Source of the DNA: Lachnospiraceae bacterium
GTDB taxonomy: Bacteria; Bacillota; Clostridia; Lachnospirales; Lachnospiraceae
NCBI GenBank assembly: GCA_014804785.1
Contig: JAAUZD010000015.1
Span: 88,359 to 152,358, forward strand
Reading direction: 5' to 3'
DNA length: 64,000 bases
The stretch's first letter is position 1, and every line of letters begins with the position of its first letter. Made by a program: the position numbers and the translations under genes. Positions 53,984 through 62,059 of this stretch are shown piece after piece. The notes under the pieces are model-generated. The model saw only the letters and a list, made by a program, of their open reading frames with translations, did no database searches and was not told where the DNA came from.

Positions 53984-55948
53984 CTATTGAATCGCATAGA
54001 GACATCCGTAAGACACCTCACTGCAATTATCGTCTACCACCTTATCCCAGTCCTCCGTCACCCCGACAATCACTGTCCTGGTTGTATCTGCCCTTGGATA
54101 CACAAAAGAGATTCCTATGCCCAAAGCAGTCAGGATATCCACATCTTCCGCCATTTCTCCACTCTGAACCTCCGGCAAAAAGCTGAAGCAGTAGCCCCAT
54201 ATGCCATCATAGTAACCGCCGTCATTATTATATACCATTTCCGCCGCTTCCAGCTTAATATCCGCTCCTGCTGGAAGATATTTGTAGACAAACACCTCTC
54301 CCCCCATGACCACTGCAAAATACTTAAAATCCCGTCCGGTTTCATTGGTAACTGTCCCACTGACACCCAACCGTCCATTATCCTGCAGTTCACTGTAAAT
54401 GCTGCCATTTTCCGGTTCCTTGGCAATGCCTGCCTGAAAACAGCTATCTTCAAAACCAGTAGATGGACGAATGCCAAAGAAAAGCCTGTCTCCTTCCTTC
54501 CGAATATGGTAGAAATAGTTTTCATCACTGCTTCTATAATAACTGTCCTCCAAAGGTCCCACATATTCATATCCTTCTGCCAGACGCAGCTCCCACTCTT
54601 TGTGACCGGCATCATAGCAGTGAAGATAAGACTGGGCCTTTTCCCCGCCTGAAAGGTTTTCTATCGTCACAGAATATACATTGGTGTTCACCACCTCAAC
54701 CCCTCTTCCTGCCCAATACACCAGAAAGATTCCCACAAGCGTCGTTACAGGCACCGCAATCCAGTAGAAATCCCGTTTCTTTGCAAAACGCAGAATCAGA
54801 TACAGAATAGGACCTACAAAGATCACATACAGAATCACGATCACTTTCAATCCTCCGAACCGCAGGCGGTTGCTGCCATTTCCTAAAAAATTGCAGATAC
54901 TTGTGAAAACAAACGTACCATTGTAATCATATTGACTCGATCTGTGATGGCTACTTACCTGCTGCAACAGACTTTCCACGAAGCTTTTCTGTTGCCCATA
55001 ACCACCAATAGCGTTCAGCTGTGCTGCTTCCGCCAGTGAGTAGGGCAGGATTCCCACAGCGCCATCCCCCCAGGAACACATCAGTATAAGGATACCATAT
55101 CCTTCTTCATATCTGCCGCTCATATCCGTCAATTCTGCCATAGAAAGCTGGGATACATCCACATAATCACTGGAATCGTATGTACCTTCTCCCGGTTCAT
55201 AGACTTTGGTGCATCGTATTTCCAGATCATCCAAGCCGCTCAGCACTTCTTCGGCGCAGCTTCCTGTACCAACAATGAGTACTCCTCCATTATCCCTCCA
55301 CTGCTTGATATTTTCTAATGCTTTATCCGACAGGACACTGGTGTTATAGCTGTCGATTACCAGAAAATTTAAAGTGTCCAGAGAACCCTCCAGCTTGTCC
55401 TGATTCAGTTCCATCAGCCTTATGGGGTAAGTCTTACCATCATAGTAAAATTCGCTTCCTCCCATATCCAGGTAGGTCAACGACAAATATTCATCACTCA
55501 GGATACCCAGGGTCAAAGCGTCCGCTTCTTCCTGCAAAAGTCTTCCAAACTCCTTCCGTGCCACCTCACCTGCATTTTTATCCAAGAGAGTTACCCGCAC
55601 CACCGCATCGGTCCGATCTATACTGTCTTTCGGCACCCTGACCACAAATTGTTTCGTACTGCCCTGTGGGAGGGACAACGCTGTATCATAAGCGCAGTCA
55701 TTTGATCCCCCATAGTCCGAAATCATCCTCAGCCGAACTGTTCCTTCCCAGTCCTGCCCCTGATTTTCAACTTTCAGCTGGATCCCATAAGCAGACTGAT
55801 CTGAGGGCAGCATCTCCGCATCAATCAAAAATGTCTGCTCTTTTGCTTTGACCGTCATGTCTGCCCTTCCTATGCATACACCGCAAAGTAAAATTCCAAA
55901 AGCCAAAAGCAGGAAAAAACTTTTGCTTATTCTGATTTTATTTCCCAT
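53984..55948 (-). CDS. Exported membrane protein of the ABC/MoxR operon, unknown function
   Basis: This 654-residue protein starts with a signal-type helix (MGNKIRISKSFFLLLAFGILL, first 20 shown). An extracellular beta-rich part follows, then a glutamine-amidotransferase-like fold (FLVIDSYNTSVLSDKALENI and RDNGGVLIVGTGSCAEEVLS). Two membrane helices lie near residues 370-425 (VIVILYVIFVGPILYLILRF), with a further extracellular domain after them. The ATG at 55948 is preferred over 55987 because AAAGGA lies six bases upstream. It is the first gene of the seven-gene operon. The amidotransferase-like fold also appears in the giant VWA protein at the operon end, which suggests related roles. No catalytic triad was identified. 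Confidence 0.75.
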   Translation of the reverse strand: MGNKIRISKSFFLLLAFGILLCGVCIGRADMTVKAKEQTFLIDAEMLPSDQSAYGIQLKVENQGQDWEGTVRLRMISDYGGSNDCAYDTALSLPQGSTKQFVVRVPKDSIDRTDAVVRVTLLDKNAGEVARKEFGRLLQEEADALTLGILSDEYLSLTYLDMGGSEFYYDGKTYPIRLMELNQDKLEGSLDTLNFLVIDSYNTSVLSDKALENIKQWRDNGGVLIVGTGSCAEEVLSGLDDLEIRCTKVYEPGEGTYDSSDYVDVSQLSMAELTDMSGRYEEGYGILILMCSWGDGAVGILPYSLAEAAQLNAIGGYGQQKSFVESLLQQVSSHHRSSQYDYNGTFVFTSICNFLGNGSNRLRFGGLKVIVILYVIFVGPILYLILRFAKKRDFYWIAVPVTTLVGIFLVYWAGRGVEVVNTNVYSVTIENLSGGEKAQSYLHCYDAGHKEWELRLAEGYEYVGPLEDSYYRSSDENYFYHIRKEGDRLFFGIRPSTGFEDSCFQAGIAKEPENGSIYSELQDNGRLGVSGTVTNETGRDFKYFAVVMGGEVFVYKYLPAGADIKLEAAEMVYNNDGGYYDGIWGYCFSFLPEVQSGEMAEDVDILTALGIGISFVYPRADTTRTVIVGVTEDWDKVVDDNCSEVSYGCLYAIQ

Positions 55949-55950
55949 GT

Positions 55951-56103
55951 CTATTTCCTTTCCACATTTCTTCCAATATTCTGCCATATGCGATGTCCTA
56001 AGACTTCCCCCATCTTTATAAGAGAAATCCCTGTGTATAGTTTAAACGACACCTCTTCAGAAAGCAATCCCAGATTTTTCTGCAGATTCCCTTGCACCTG
56101 CAT
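55951..56103 (-). other. 50-codon open frame abutting the operon, possible gene tail
   Basis: On the minus strand a frame from 56103 to a TAG at 55951 reads, in part, NLGLLSEEVSFKLYTGISLI and MGEVLGHRIWQN. It ends two bases before the ATG of the next gene, whose ribosome site lies inside it, as expected for the end of an upstream operon gene. It joins the LytTR-derived repeat out of frame at 56101/56102. I do not recognise its family. Confidence 0.35.
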
Positions 56104-56146
56104 TGTCCGCGAAATCTGCATCATCGTCACATATGGCTATGCGCAT
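56057..56146 (-). pseudogene. Truncated copy of the LytTR regulator start
   Basis: The first 15 codons (MRIAICDDDADFADN) duplicate the regulator at 43661..44368. The frame then leaves the homology and stops after 14 more codons. With no receiver core or DNA-binding domain it cannot function. The homologous part corresponds to repeat copy 2. Confidence 0.85.
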
Positions 56147-56160
56147 GGTATCATCCTCTT
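56102..56160 (-). repeat. 59-bp direct repeat, copy 2
   Basis: This matches 44324..44382 at 56 of 59 bases in the same orientation. It includes the ribosome site GAGGATGATACC. Similarity ends sharply on both sides. Confidence 0.9.
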
Positions 56161-56190
56161 TCTTCGCCTATTCCCTTCATATGTTCTACC

Positions 56191-58329
56191 CTATTCATTC
56201 TCTTTTATTTCTCCCGTAGCATCATCTAACCGAAATTCTCTTTCTCCCTGTTCCTGCTCCAAACAGATTACATGATAAAGCTTTCCGTCCTGCCCTATCA
56301 TGCCATCATAATAAAGGTAATCTCCTGCCCATTCTTCCGACTCAGTCTCCGCCTTCTTTTGGGTTTCGGGAAAAACATAATAATAATCCGGAAGCGTCAC
56401 GCCCAGTAAGAGTTCATGCCCCTCCTTCTGCCATTTGGCATAGGGCAGCTTTTCCTGCACTGCCAAAGACACATCTTCCACTGCTGCTTCGAGGACACGG
56501 TCAAGCGCTTCCCCTGAGGTAATTTGTGACTCTATTTTCTGTTCGTGAATATAATAAGACATATGGAACAGGTCGATTTCCGGAAACGCCTTGTGCGTTA
56601 CATGCTCTGAATCCGCTAAGTCCACACGAACCATGCGGTATCCGTCCATGGCAATTGCATAGCGCTTCCATGTACCGGTACGCTCGTCTTGAATCCGCAC
56701 ATCATAACCGTCTGCGTAATTGCAGTCATCTACGCTTATCTGCTTTACCAGACTTAAACTTCCGTTACGATATTCGTATATTTCTTTCTGTACTGTGCCG
56801 GAACTGCTTCCCCATCCCTCTTTGATTATTAGATAACCATCCTGCATAAAAACACCATAGTAAGGGTCTCCGCGCATTCCGCCGCTCCAACTGCTGCTAA
56901 TCTGCGGCGTGTCCGCCTGCTCTACCCATGAACCGTCCTTTTGCTGTAATAAAATGAACAAACGGCGATCCTGCTCATATATTTCAAAAGCAGCGCTGTC
57001 CACCACAAAAGCAATATCCTGACGCCCGTCATTATTCAAATCGCCCTGAATGAAATCAATACATTCAAACTCTATCGCCTCGGGATAATGCTCCGCAAGC
57101 CAGTCTGCTATAAATGCCTTCTCCTCGTCCGATACCCCCCTGCCTGTATATAAAAGCATCGGAACATCAAAAAGCGGCTCTATGCTTTTTACCGGATTGC
57201 CGAACACTGCCACATACATCAGTTCATTATTTCCAGCAAGCGGCGACAAATCTTCGATTTGGTTGTCCGAAATTCCCACCTGATTGAGATGCGGAAGCTT
57301 CGCAAGCACAGAAATATCTTGAATCTCATTTCCATCCAGTGCCAAATCAAACAAATTACTCATGTTTTCAATCACGGAGATATCGCTGATTCTGTTTTCG
57401 GACAAGCCCAGACGCTCCAGCTTGTCAAGGTCCGCAAGCGGAGTGATATCCGTAACAGCATTGCCGTTTAAGTTCACGCCACGAAGCTCCGTTAATCCGC
57501 TCAAAAAGCCGATATCTTCAATACCGCAATACTGCATCCCTAAATCCTGCATTTTAGTGAGTGTTCCCACTGCCTCAATATTCTTTGCATTCTCATTGCC
57601 GGAAATCGACAGTTCCACCAACTCCGGAAGCTTCTCCAATACCGCCAGATCCTCTATAGGAGTTTCATACAGGGACAAACACTGTAGCTGCGGCATTTTT
57701 CCTAAAAACGAAAAGTCCTCTATCGTGCATTGTATCAGGAACAGTTCTGTTATTGTGCTCATCTCACCCAGAAAGGAAAGGTCAACCTGTTCGTCCTTTC
57801 CATAGCTGATATAAAGATTTTCCAGCTGTGATAACTGTGCAATAGGCGTAAAATCCGCAATAACGGAATCATCCCATTGATCGATATCGATCACAAGCAT
57901 CTTCAAATTCGGAAGGAGCGACAAGGATTCCAACGAATAAATCGCATTGCCATACGCTGCTTCTTTAAGCACAATGCCCTCACAGTTCTCCAGCTTTTGC
58001 AATACTGCTTCCGGTAAATCTTCTTCCTCAATATCAGTCCCGTAACGCACACGTTCCCGAAATCCTTCATCTTCTATAAGCAGTGCCAGCGCTTCATCGG
58101 CGTTTCCAGCTTCGGATAGATCCGGCATGATTGCAGTTTCCTCTGTCCCGGCAGTTATCTCCTCTGCTTCTTTCGTTTCTGCCGTTTCGTCCACAGTTTC
58201 AGACAGCGTTACAACTTTATCCTGCGGCGGCTCCATTTGCTGTCCGCATGCGCAAAAAAACGTGCTGCACAACACGGCACAGAAAAATAATATGAATTTG
58301 TAATTGTACTTAAATTGATTGCTTTTCAT
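56191..58329 (-). CDS. Leucine-rich-repeat lipoprotein with C-terminal domain
   Basis: This 712-residue protein has a signal peptide with a Cys-containing lipobox (FFCACG). A Glu/Thr-rich linker follows, then about ten internalin-type 22-residue LRRs. Examples are LRGVNLNGNAVTDITPLADL, LERLGLSENRISDISVIENM and LFDLALDGNEIQDISVLAKL. A segment similar to calcium-binding DxNxDGxxD (GDLNNDGRQDIAFV) follows, then a C-terminal domain rich in aromatic residues. The ATG at 58329 begins the signal peptide; the open frame to 58632 is an unrelated upstream stretch. Internalin-type LRRs bind proteins. It is anchored on the outer membrane face. Confidence 0.85.
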   Translation of the reverse strand: MKSNQFKYNYKFILFFCAVLCSTFFCACGQQMEPPQDKVVTLSETVDETAETKEAEEITAGTEETAIMPDLSEAGNADEALALLIEDEGFRERVRYGTDIEEEDLPEAVLQKLENCEGIVLKEAAYGNAIYSLESLSLLPNLKMLVIDIDQWDDSVIADFTPIAQLSQLENLYISYGKDEQVDLSFLGEMSTITELFLIQCTIEDFSFLGKMPQLQCLSLYETPIEDLAVLEKLPELVELSISGNENAKNIEAVGTLTKMQDLGMQYCGIEDIGFLSGLTELRGVNLNGNAVTDITPLADLDKLERLGLSENRISDISVIENMSNLFDLALDGNEIQDISVLAKLPHLNQVGISDNQIEDLSPLAGNNELMYVAVFGNPVKSIEPLFDVPMLLYTGRGVSDEEKAFIADWLAEHYPEAIEFECIDFIQGDLNNDGRQDIAFVVDSAAFEIYEQDRRLFILLQQKDGSWVEQADTPQISSSWSGGMRGDPYYGVFMQDGYLIIKEGWGSSSGTVQKEIYEYRNGSLSLVKQISVDDCNYADGYDVRIQDERTGTWKRYAIAMDGYRMVRVDLADSEHVTHKAFPEIDLFHMSYYIHEQKIESQITSGEALDRVLEAAVEDVSLAVQEKLPYAKWQKEGHELLLGVTLPDYYYVFPETQKKAETESEEWAGDYLYYDGMIGQDGKLYHVICLEQEQGEREFRLDDATGEIKENE

Positions 58330-58390
58330 TTTCTCCCATCCTGTTTTCCCGCAAGGCAACTGCCATCTTTCTTGCGTGCATTTTCTTGAA

Positions 58391-58603
58391 TTATTTGGAG
58401 GACTCATGCCCTCTTGCAGTCCGAAGAACCAAATCCACTGCCGCTTCGCATGTATGGGCATATTTTCGGAAGTCTGTGCTGTCCGTATAGCCTGCCATGC
58501 GAAGCCTATTGGCCAAAAGTTCTTGAAACGCCGTCGCAAATGCCTCATAGGCAGCCTGATTGCAGACATCATAGCCTTCAGGCAGGATAGCGCATTGGAG
58601 CAA
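58391..58603 (-). other. Possible gene remnant upstream of the LRR gene
   Basis: A 70-codon frame reads, in part, CNQAAYEAFATAFQELLANR and AHTCEAAVDLVLRTARGHES and then stops. The composition looks protein-like, and the frame is open for a few codons further back to a TGA, but no ribosome site or ATG exists. It may be the end of a deleted gene. I do not recognise the family. Confidence 0.3.
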
Positions 58604-58650
58604 ATTGTCAACGACACAGACGAGTCAAACAATAAACACCTACATTTAAC

Positions 58651-60519
58651 TCATTGCTTAAAAATATCCGCAAACCATTCATAAGGAATCTCAAATGTAG
58701 GACTGCCGCTGGCACCTGGCTGAATCTCATATCTTTCATAACATAATACAATTCCGTCTGGTGTCAGGTAACATCTCAAATCTCCAAAATTTTTCACCAA
58801 CACATTGTTATCAAATGCATCGTTCCACCAATCCATGCCTTTCATCTCACAATACTTATAGATTGCACCTGTCAGACGCTTCATGTAAATACTCTCTTCC
58901 ACCGTAAAAAGATCATCCATATGCAGCATAAGTCCCGTTTCACGATCAAAAATTAAGGGCAGTGAATTTCTCCACTCTCTCATTCCGCCCTCATAGCCTC
59001 CTCTGGAATAATACATAGAAATGTAGGTTTCACCTATATACAAGCGGCTGTACCCATGCTGTCTGCACCATGAGATACATTTATCCTTATCCCGCTCACT
59101 GATCTCCTGAAAAAAGGAATCTTTATCTTCTAATGCAAGTTCCAACAGCTTTTCCATCTGTTGGTTTAACTGTTCATAGGAAGTAAGTTCAGAATTAAAT
59201 TTAGGAAGCGTAATACTGAAGTCTCCATAAGTAGATCCATCTTCCCTTGTCCCAAAAGATTCTTCATAGTGGAACTCTCCATCTGCATCCAGATACTGCC
59301 CTGCATTCTCATCCGTTCTTCCCGGATAATAAAAATTAGTTTCATACAAAAGAGATGTATCCAATACCAACTCCTCCGCCGTCAAAGGTTCCATGTCCTC
59401 AAATACAATAAATGTTTCTCCATCCAAAATATGCCAAAGGACACCCTTACTTTCAGATTCATAGTATTTTGCAAACACCTGCCCGTTTACCAGAAAGATA
59501 CCTCTGTTATAGCTCCCAACATGCCAAGAATAAGTATCTTTCCTGTCCTGACCGCCGTACTCTAAAGCTTTCTCCCTTTCTACCAAAAGGCTCTCTTCTC
59601 CCGTCGTTAGCTCTATCTTGCGTATTTCCTCTTCATTCATTACATATGCTTGTCCACGTGCTATCGTAAAACGCCACACATCCGATGCCAGAATCTCTTC
59701 TTCTCCCTGCTCATCCAGACGTACCAACTGCTCCCGCTCCACGTCCACCCAATATAAATCTCCCTGATAGGGAAGTATATCCCATATCCTGTCTTCTTTA
59801 TGTAAGATTTTCTCCTCCTCTTTCCCATCCAAACTGCTTTTATAAAGTACATATCCCACGCCTTCTTCATAGACCATATAATAAATCCATTCCCCATCCG
59901 TCATAAACTCCATACATAACTTGGGAATCAACAACTCGCAGCCACTTCCATCCAAATTCATGGAGTAAAGATACCTGTCATCCTCTGCTGCATCCTCCGT
60001 CAGTTGATAAAACGGATCATATTCCCTGTCGTAAACAGAACGAAAATAAATCTTATCCTCCAAAACCACCAGTTCCTGCATGGGAAAATCAGAAAGTTTC
60101 TTAAGTCCGCTTCCATCCGTCCCCACACAGTAAAGTGTCCTGCTATCACTGACATTGATAAAATAGACCTGATCCTCTCTGACATAGATAGAGCCCGGAA
60201 TCTGATCAGCCACAATCTCTACAGGCATTCCGGTCCCTTTCGTGCGGCATAAGGAATAATTTTCTGTCTGACTTCTGAAATAATAATATCCGTCCGCATA
60301 AGTTATATTATTTCCCTGATTCAGATTTTGAATGCACTGCACATAAAACTCATCATCACTGCACACTATTTGTGATTCTTCTTCTATCTGCAATTTCTCC
60401 TTCAACTGCTTTTCCTCTTGCAAGTTTGACTCCGGTTCTGTGCTTACTCCCGCACTGCATCCTGCCATTAACAACAGAATACCTAGTCCCATGCATATTT
60501 TCACTCTGTCTACTCCCAT
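58651..60519 (-). CDS. Lipoprotein with DUF5050-type beta-propeller and DUF3298-type C-domain
   Basis: This 622-residue lipoprotein has lipobox LMAGC near residue 21. The N-terminal repeats with GN(N)ITYADGYYYFRS, LYCVGTDGSGLKKLSDFP and LYSMNLDGSGCELLIPKLC match the DUF5050 propeller. The C-terminal part resembles the DUF3298/RsiV-type domain (REWRNSLPLIFDRETGLML, PYEWFADIFKQ at the end). The ATG at 60519 has GAGGTG six bases upstream and starts the signal peptide; the open frame to 60588 is not supported. Its upstream region contains an unusual 11-bp repeat array. Ligand unknown. Confidence 0.85.
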   Translation of the reverse strand: MGVDRVKICMGLGILLLMAGCSAGVSTEPESNLQEEKQLKEKLQIEEESQIVCSDDEFYVQCIQNLNQGNNITYADGYYYFRSQTENYSLCRTKGTGMPVEIVADQIPGSIYVREDQVYFINVSDSRTLYCVGTDGSGLKKLSDFPMQELVVLEDKIYFRSVYDREYDPFYQLTEDAAEDDRYLYSMNLDGSGCELLIPKLCMEFMTDGEWIYYMVYEEGVGYVLYKSSLDGKEEEKILHKEDRIWDILPYQGDLYWVDVEREQLVRLDEQGEEEILASDVWRFTIARGQAYVMNEEEIRKIELTTGEESLLVEREKALEYGGQDRKDTYSWHVGSYNRGIFLVNGQVFAKYYESESKGVLWHILDGETFIVFEDMEPLTAEELVLDTSLLYETNFYYPGRTDENAGQYLDADGEFHYEESFGTREDGSTYGDFSITLPKFNSELTSYEQLNQQMEKLLELALEDKDSFFQEISERDKDKCISWCRQHGYSRLYIGETYISMYYSRGGYEGGMREWRNSLPLIFDRETGLMLHMDDLFTVEESIYMKRLTGAIYKYCEMKGMDWWNDAFDNNVLVKNFGDLRCYLTPDGIVLCYERYEIQPGASGSPTFEIPYEWFADIFKQ

Positions 60520-60591
60520 GCGCATCACCTCAAATATCATATTTACTTTTTGAAAATCCGTTTCACACATATATTTAGGATAACGCATGAA

Positions 60592-60635
60592 TGCATCATT
60601 TTCCCATCAACAATGCATCATTTTTGCATCATTTC
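60592..60635. promoter_or_regulatory. Four 11-bp phased repeats upstream of the DUF5050 lipoprotein gene
   Basis: TGCATCATTT starts at 60592, 60614 and 60625, and a weaker unit (CCCATCAACAA) fits at 60603, so the CATCA core recurs every 11 bases, once per helical turn. The array lies 73-116 bases upstream of the start. A weak -10 (TATCCT on the minus strand) sits just downstream with no -35, as in activator-dependent promoters. Confidence 0.5.
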
Positions 60636-60705
60636 ACAGAATTGCTTCTATTCTGCGGAAAAGAAGTCACTACACTTTCCAAAACTGCCTGATTGTCCGC
60701 ATATA

Positions 60706-60992
60706 TTAAACGGCTAAGTTTACAACAAAGCCCGTTATCAGAGAAAACACCATTACAAAAGCAAGGTACAAAATAAACCGTTTAATGCCGAGGGCACTTG
60801 CTGCAAAAATCCCCACAATTCCAAGCCTCTTTTCCCCCATAGAGCGAAAAGCATTGTGAATGTGATCTTTAAAAACACAGACACAACGCTTCCCAACACC
60901 ATGCCAAATATCCAATACCGGAATATCTGCTCAAACTGAATACTGAAATAATACCAGAAATAAATCATCTCACGTTTTGCTATCTCAATCAT
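60706..60992 (-). pseudogene. Remnant of a YraQ/UPF0718-type permease
   Basis: The frame starting at 60992 gives MIEIAKREMIYFWYYFSIQF and then WIFGMVLGSVVSVF. The continuation (KDHIHNAF, MGEKRLGIVGIFAASALGI) is found in another frame. The text then jumps to the C-terminal helix (YLAFVMVFSLITGFVVNLAV, stop at 60706). A frameshift and a large internal deletion therefore separate the ends of a protein that is normally about 300-350 residues. Confidence 0.7.
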
Positions 60993-61179
60993 CTATAATC
61001 ACCAACTTGTATTCCCGGCTGCCAAGTCCGATCTTTTCTGCCTGTTCCAGCGTATGCAGTCCATTGCGGGACTCAATACGGTTTAGCAGGGATTGTCCGT
61101 CCTCTGCCAGGGATTCGAGAAAAGCATCCTGATCACCGCCCCACATAATTTTCCGTAAGATTATCCCCACCTTCCACAT
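60985..61179 (-). pseudogene. C-terminal fragment of a probable DUF362 ferredoxin-type protein
   Basis: The frame ends LHTLEQAEKIGLGSREYKLV, a closing motif I associate with DUF362 4Fe-4S proteins. Nothing of the cysteine clusters remains. Its stop overlaps the start of the permease remnant, so the two were once an operon. Further upstream, 61180-61290 has short open stretches in several frames (for example GGSRSNTAMHYQVAEDHGIP) that look like other decayed coding sequence. Confidence 0.45.
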
Positions 61180-61294
61180 CGAGAGTCATAGAACTATTTT
61201 CGTCCATTATATCTACATCCGCAATGGCGGTATACCATGATCCTCCGCCACCTGATAGTGCATTGCCGTATTGGACCGGGAACCACCATCTTTC

Positions 61295-62047
61295 TTATTT
61301 CAAACGACCATAGGTAGCATCATCCACTGCTTCCAGCCACTCATTAGAAGCGTCCGCGCCGGGAACCTCAACCGCCAGATGGGAAAACCAGCTATCCGGC
61401 GCGGCACCATGCCAATGCTTCACACCTACCGGAATATTAACCACATCCCCCGGATGCAGTTCCTGCGCTTCCTTTCCCCATTCCTGATAAAACCCACGTC
61501 CGCCTACACATACCAGAATCTGTCCTCCGCCGGATGCCGCATGATGGATATGCCAGTTATTGCGGCATCCCGGTTCAAATGTGACATTAAAAATTCCAAC
61601 CTGCTCTGTGGACAACGGCGCCAGATAGCTCTGCCCGGTAAAATATCTCGCGAATCCGTCATTCGGGTTTCCAACCGGAAACAGCATACTTTTTTCATGC
61701 GCTTCCTTCGTGCCGTCCACGGGAGTATCCTCCGTCCAGACCTCCTTCGCCATGCGGAAAGCCGCCCACGCTTTCGGCCAGCCTGCATAAAAAGCTGCAT
61801 GGGTCAAAATTTCTGCAATTTCTTCTTTTGTGATCCCGTTATTCTTGGCACTTATCAAATGAAACTGAAATGAGGAATCCACCAGCCCCTGAGCCATTAA
61901 AGATACCACCGTCACAAGTGATCTGTCCCTTAATGAAAGCTTTTCCTCCCTGTTCCATACCTCACCGAACAGTACATCATCATTTAACTGTGCGAATTTC
62001 GGAGCAAACGCTCCAAGTTGATCCCTTCCTGCTGTCTGCTTTACCAT
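61295..62047 (-). CDS. Carboxymuconolactone decarboxylase-like and cupin fusion protein
   Basis: This 250-residue protein joins an AhpD/CMD-like domain (about 20-105, LRDRSLVTVVSLMAQGL and ILTHAAFYAGWPKAW) to a cupin barrel (about 140-240). The barrel carries the metal-binding pattern NNWHIHHAASGGGQILVCVGG and GDVVNIPVGVKHWHGA. Such fusions are common beside aldo-keto reductases and act in redox or detoxification roles that are poorly defined. AGGAGG lies eight bases upstream of the ATG, and the gene follows the aldo-keto reductase by 12 bases. The CMD part lacks the CxxC of AhpD. Confidence 0.93.
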   Translation of the reverse strand: MVKQTAGRDQLGAFAPKFAQLNDDVLFGEVWNREEKLSLRDRSLVTVVSLMAQGLVDSSFQFHLISAKNNGITKEEIAEILTHAAFYAGWPKAWAAFRMAKEVWTEDTPVDGTKEAHEKSMLFPVGNPNDGFARYFTGQSYLAPLSTEQVGIFNVTFEPGCRNNWHIHHAASGGGQILVCVGGRGFYQEWGKEAQELHPGDVVNIPVGVKHWHGAAPDSWFSHLAVEVPGADASNEWLEAVDDATYGRLK

Positions 62048-62059
62048 CTTTTTTTCCTC

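Noticed and set aside
44383-56101. Transposon or integrative element between the 59-bp repeats
   Set aside because: No transposase, integrase or terminal inverted repeats were found. The repeats are gene-derived, so recombination is more likely than transposition.
58330-58632. N-terminal extension of the LRR lipoprotein to 58632
   Set aside because: The signal peptide starts at 58329. The extension has no ribosome site and overlaps another protein-like frame.
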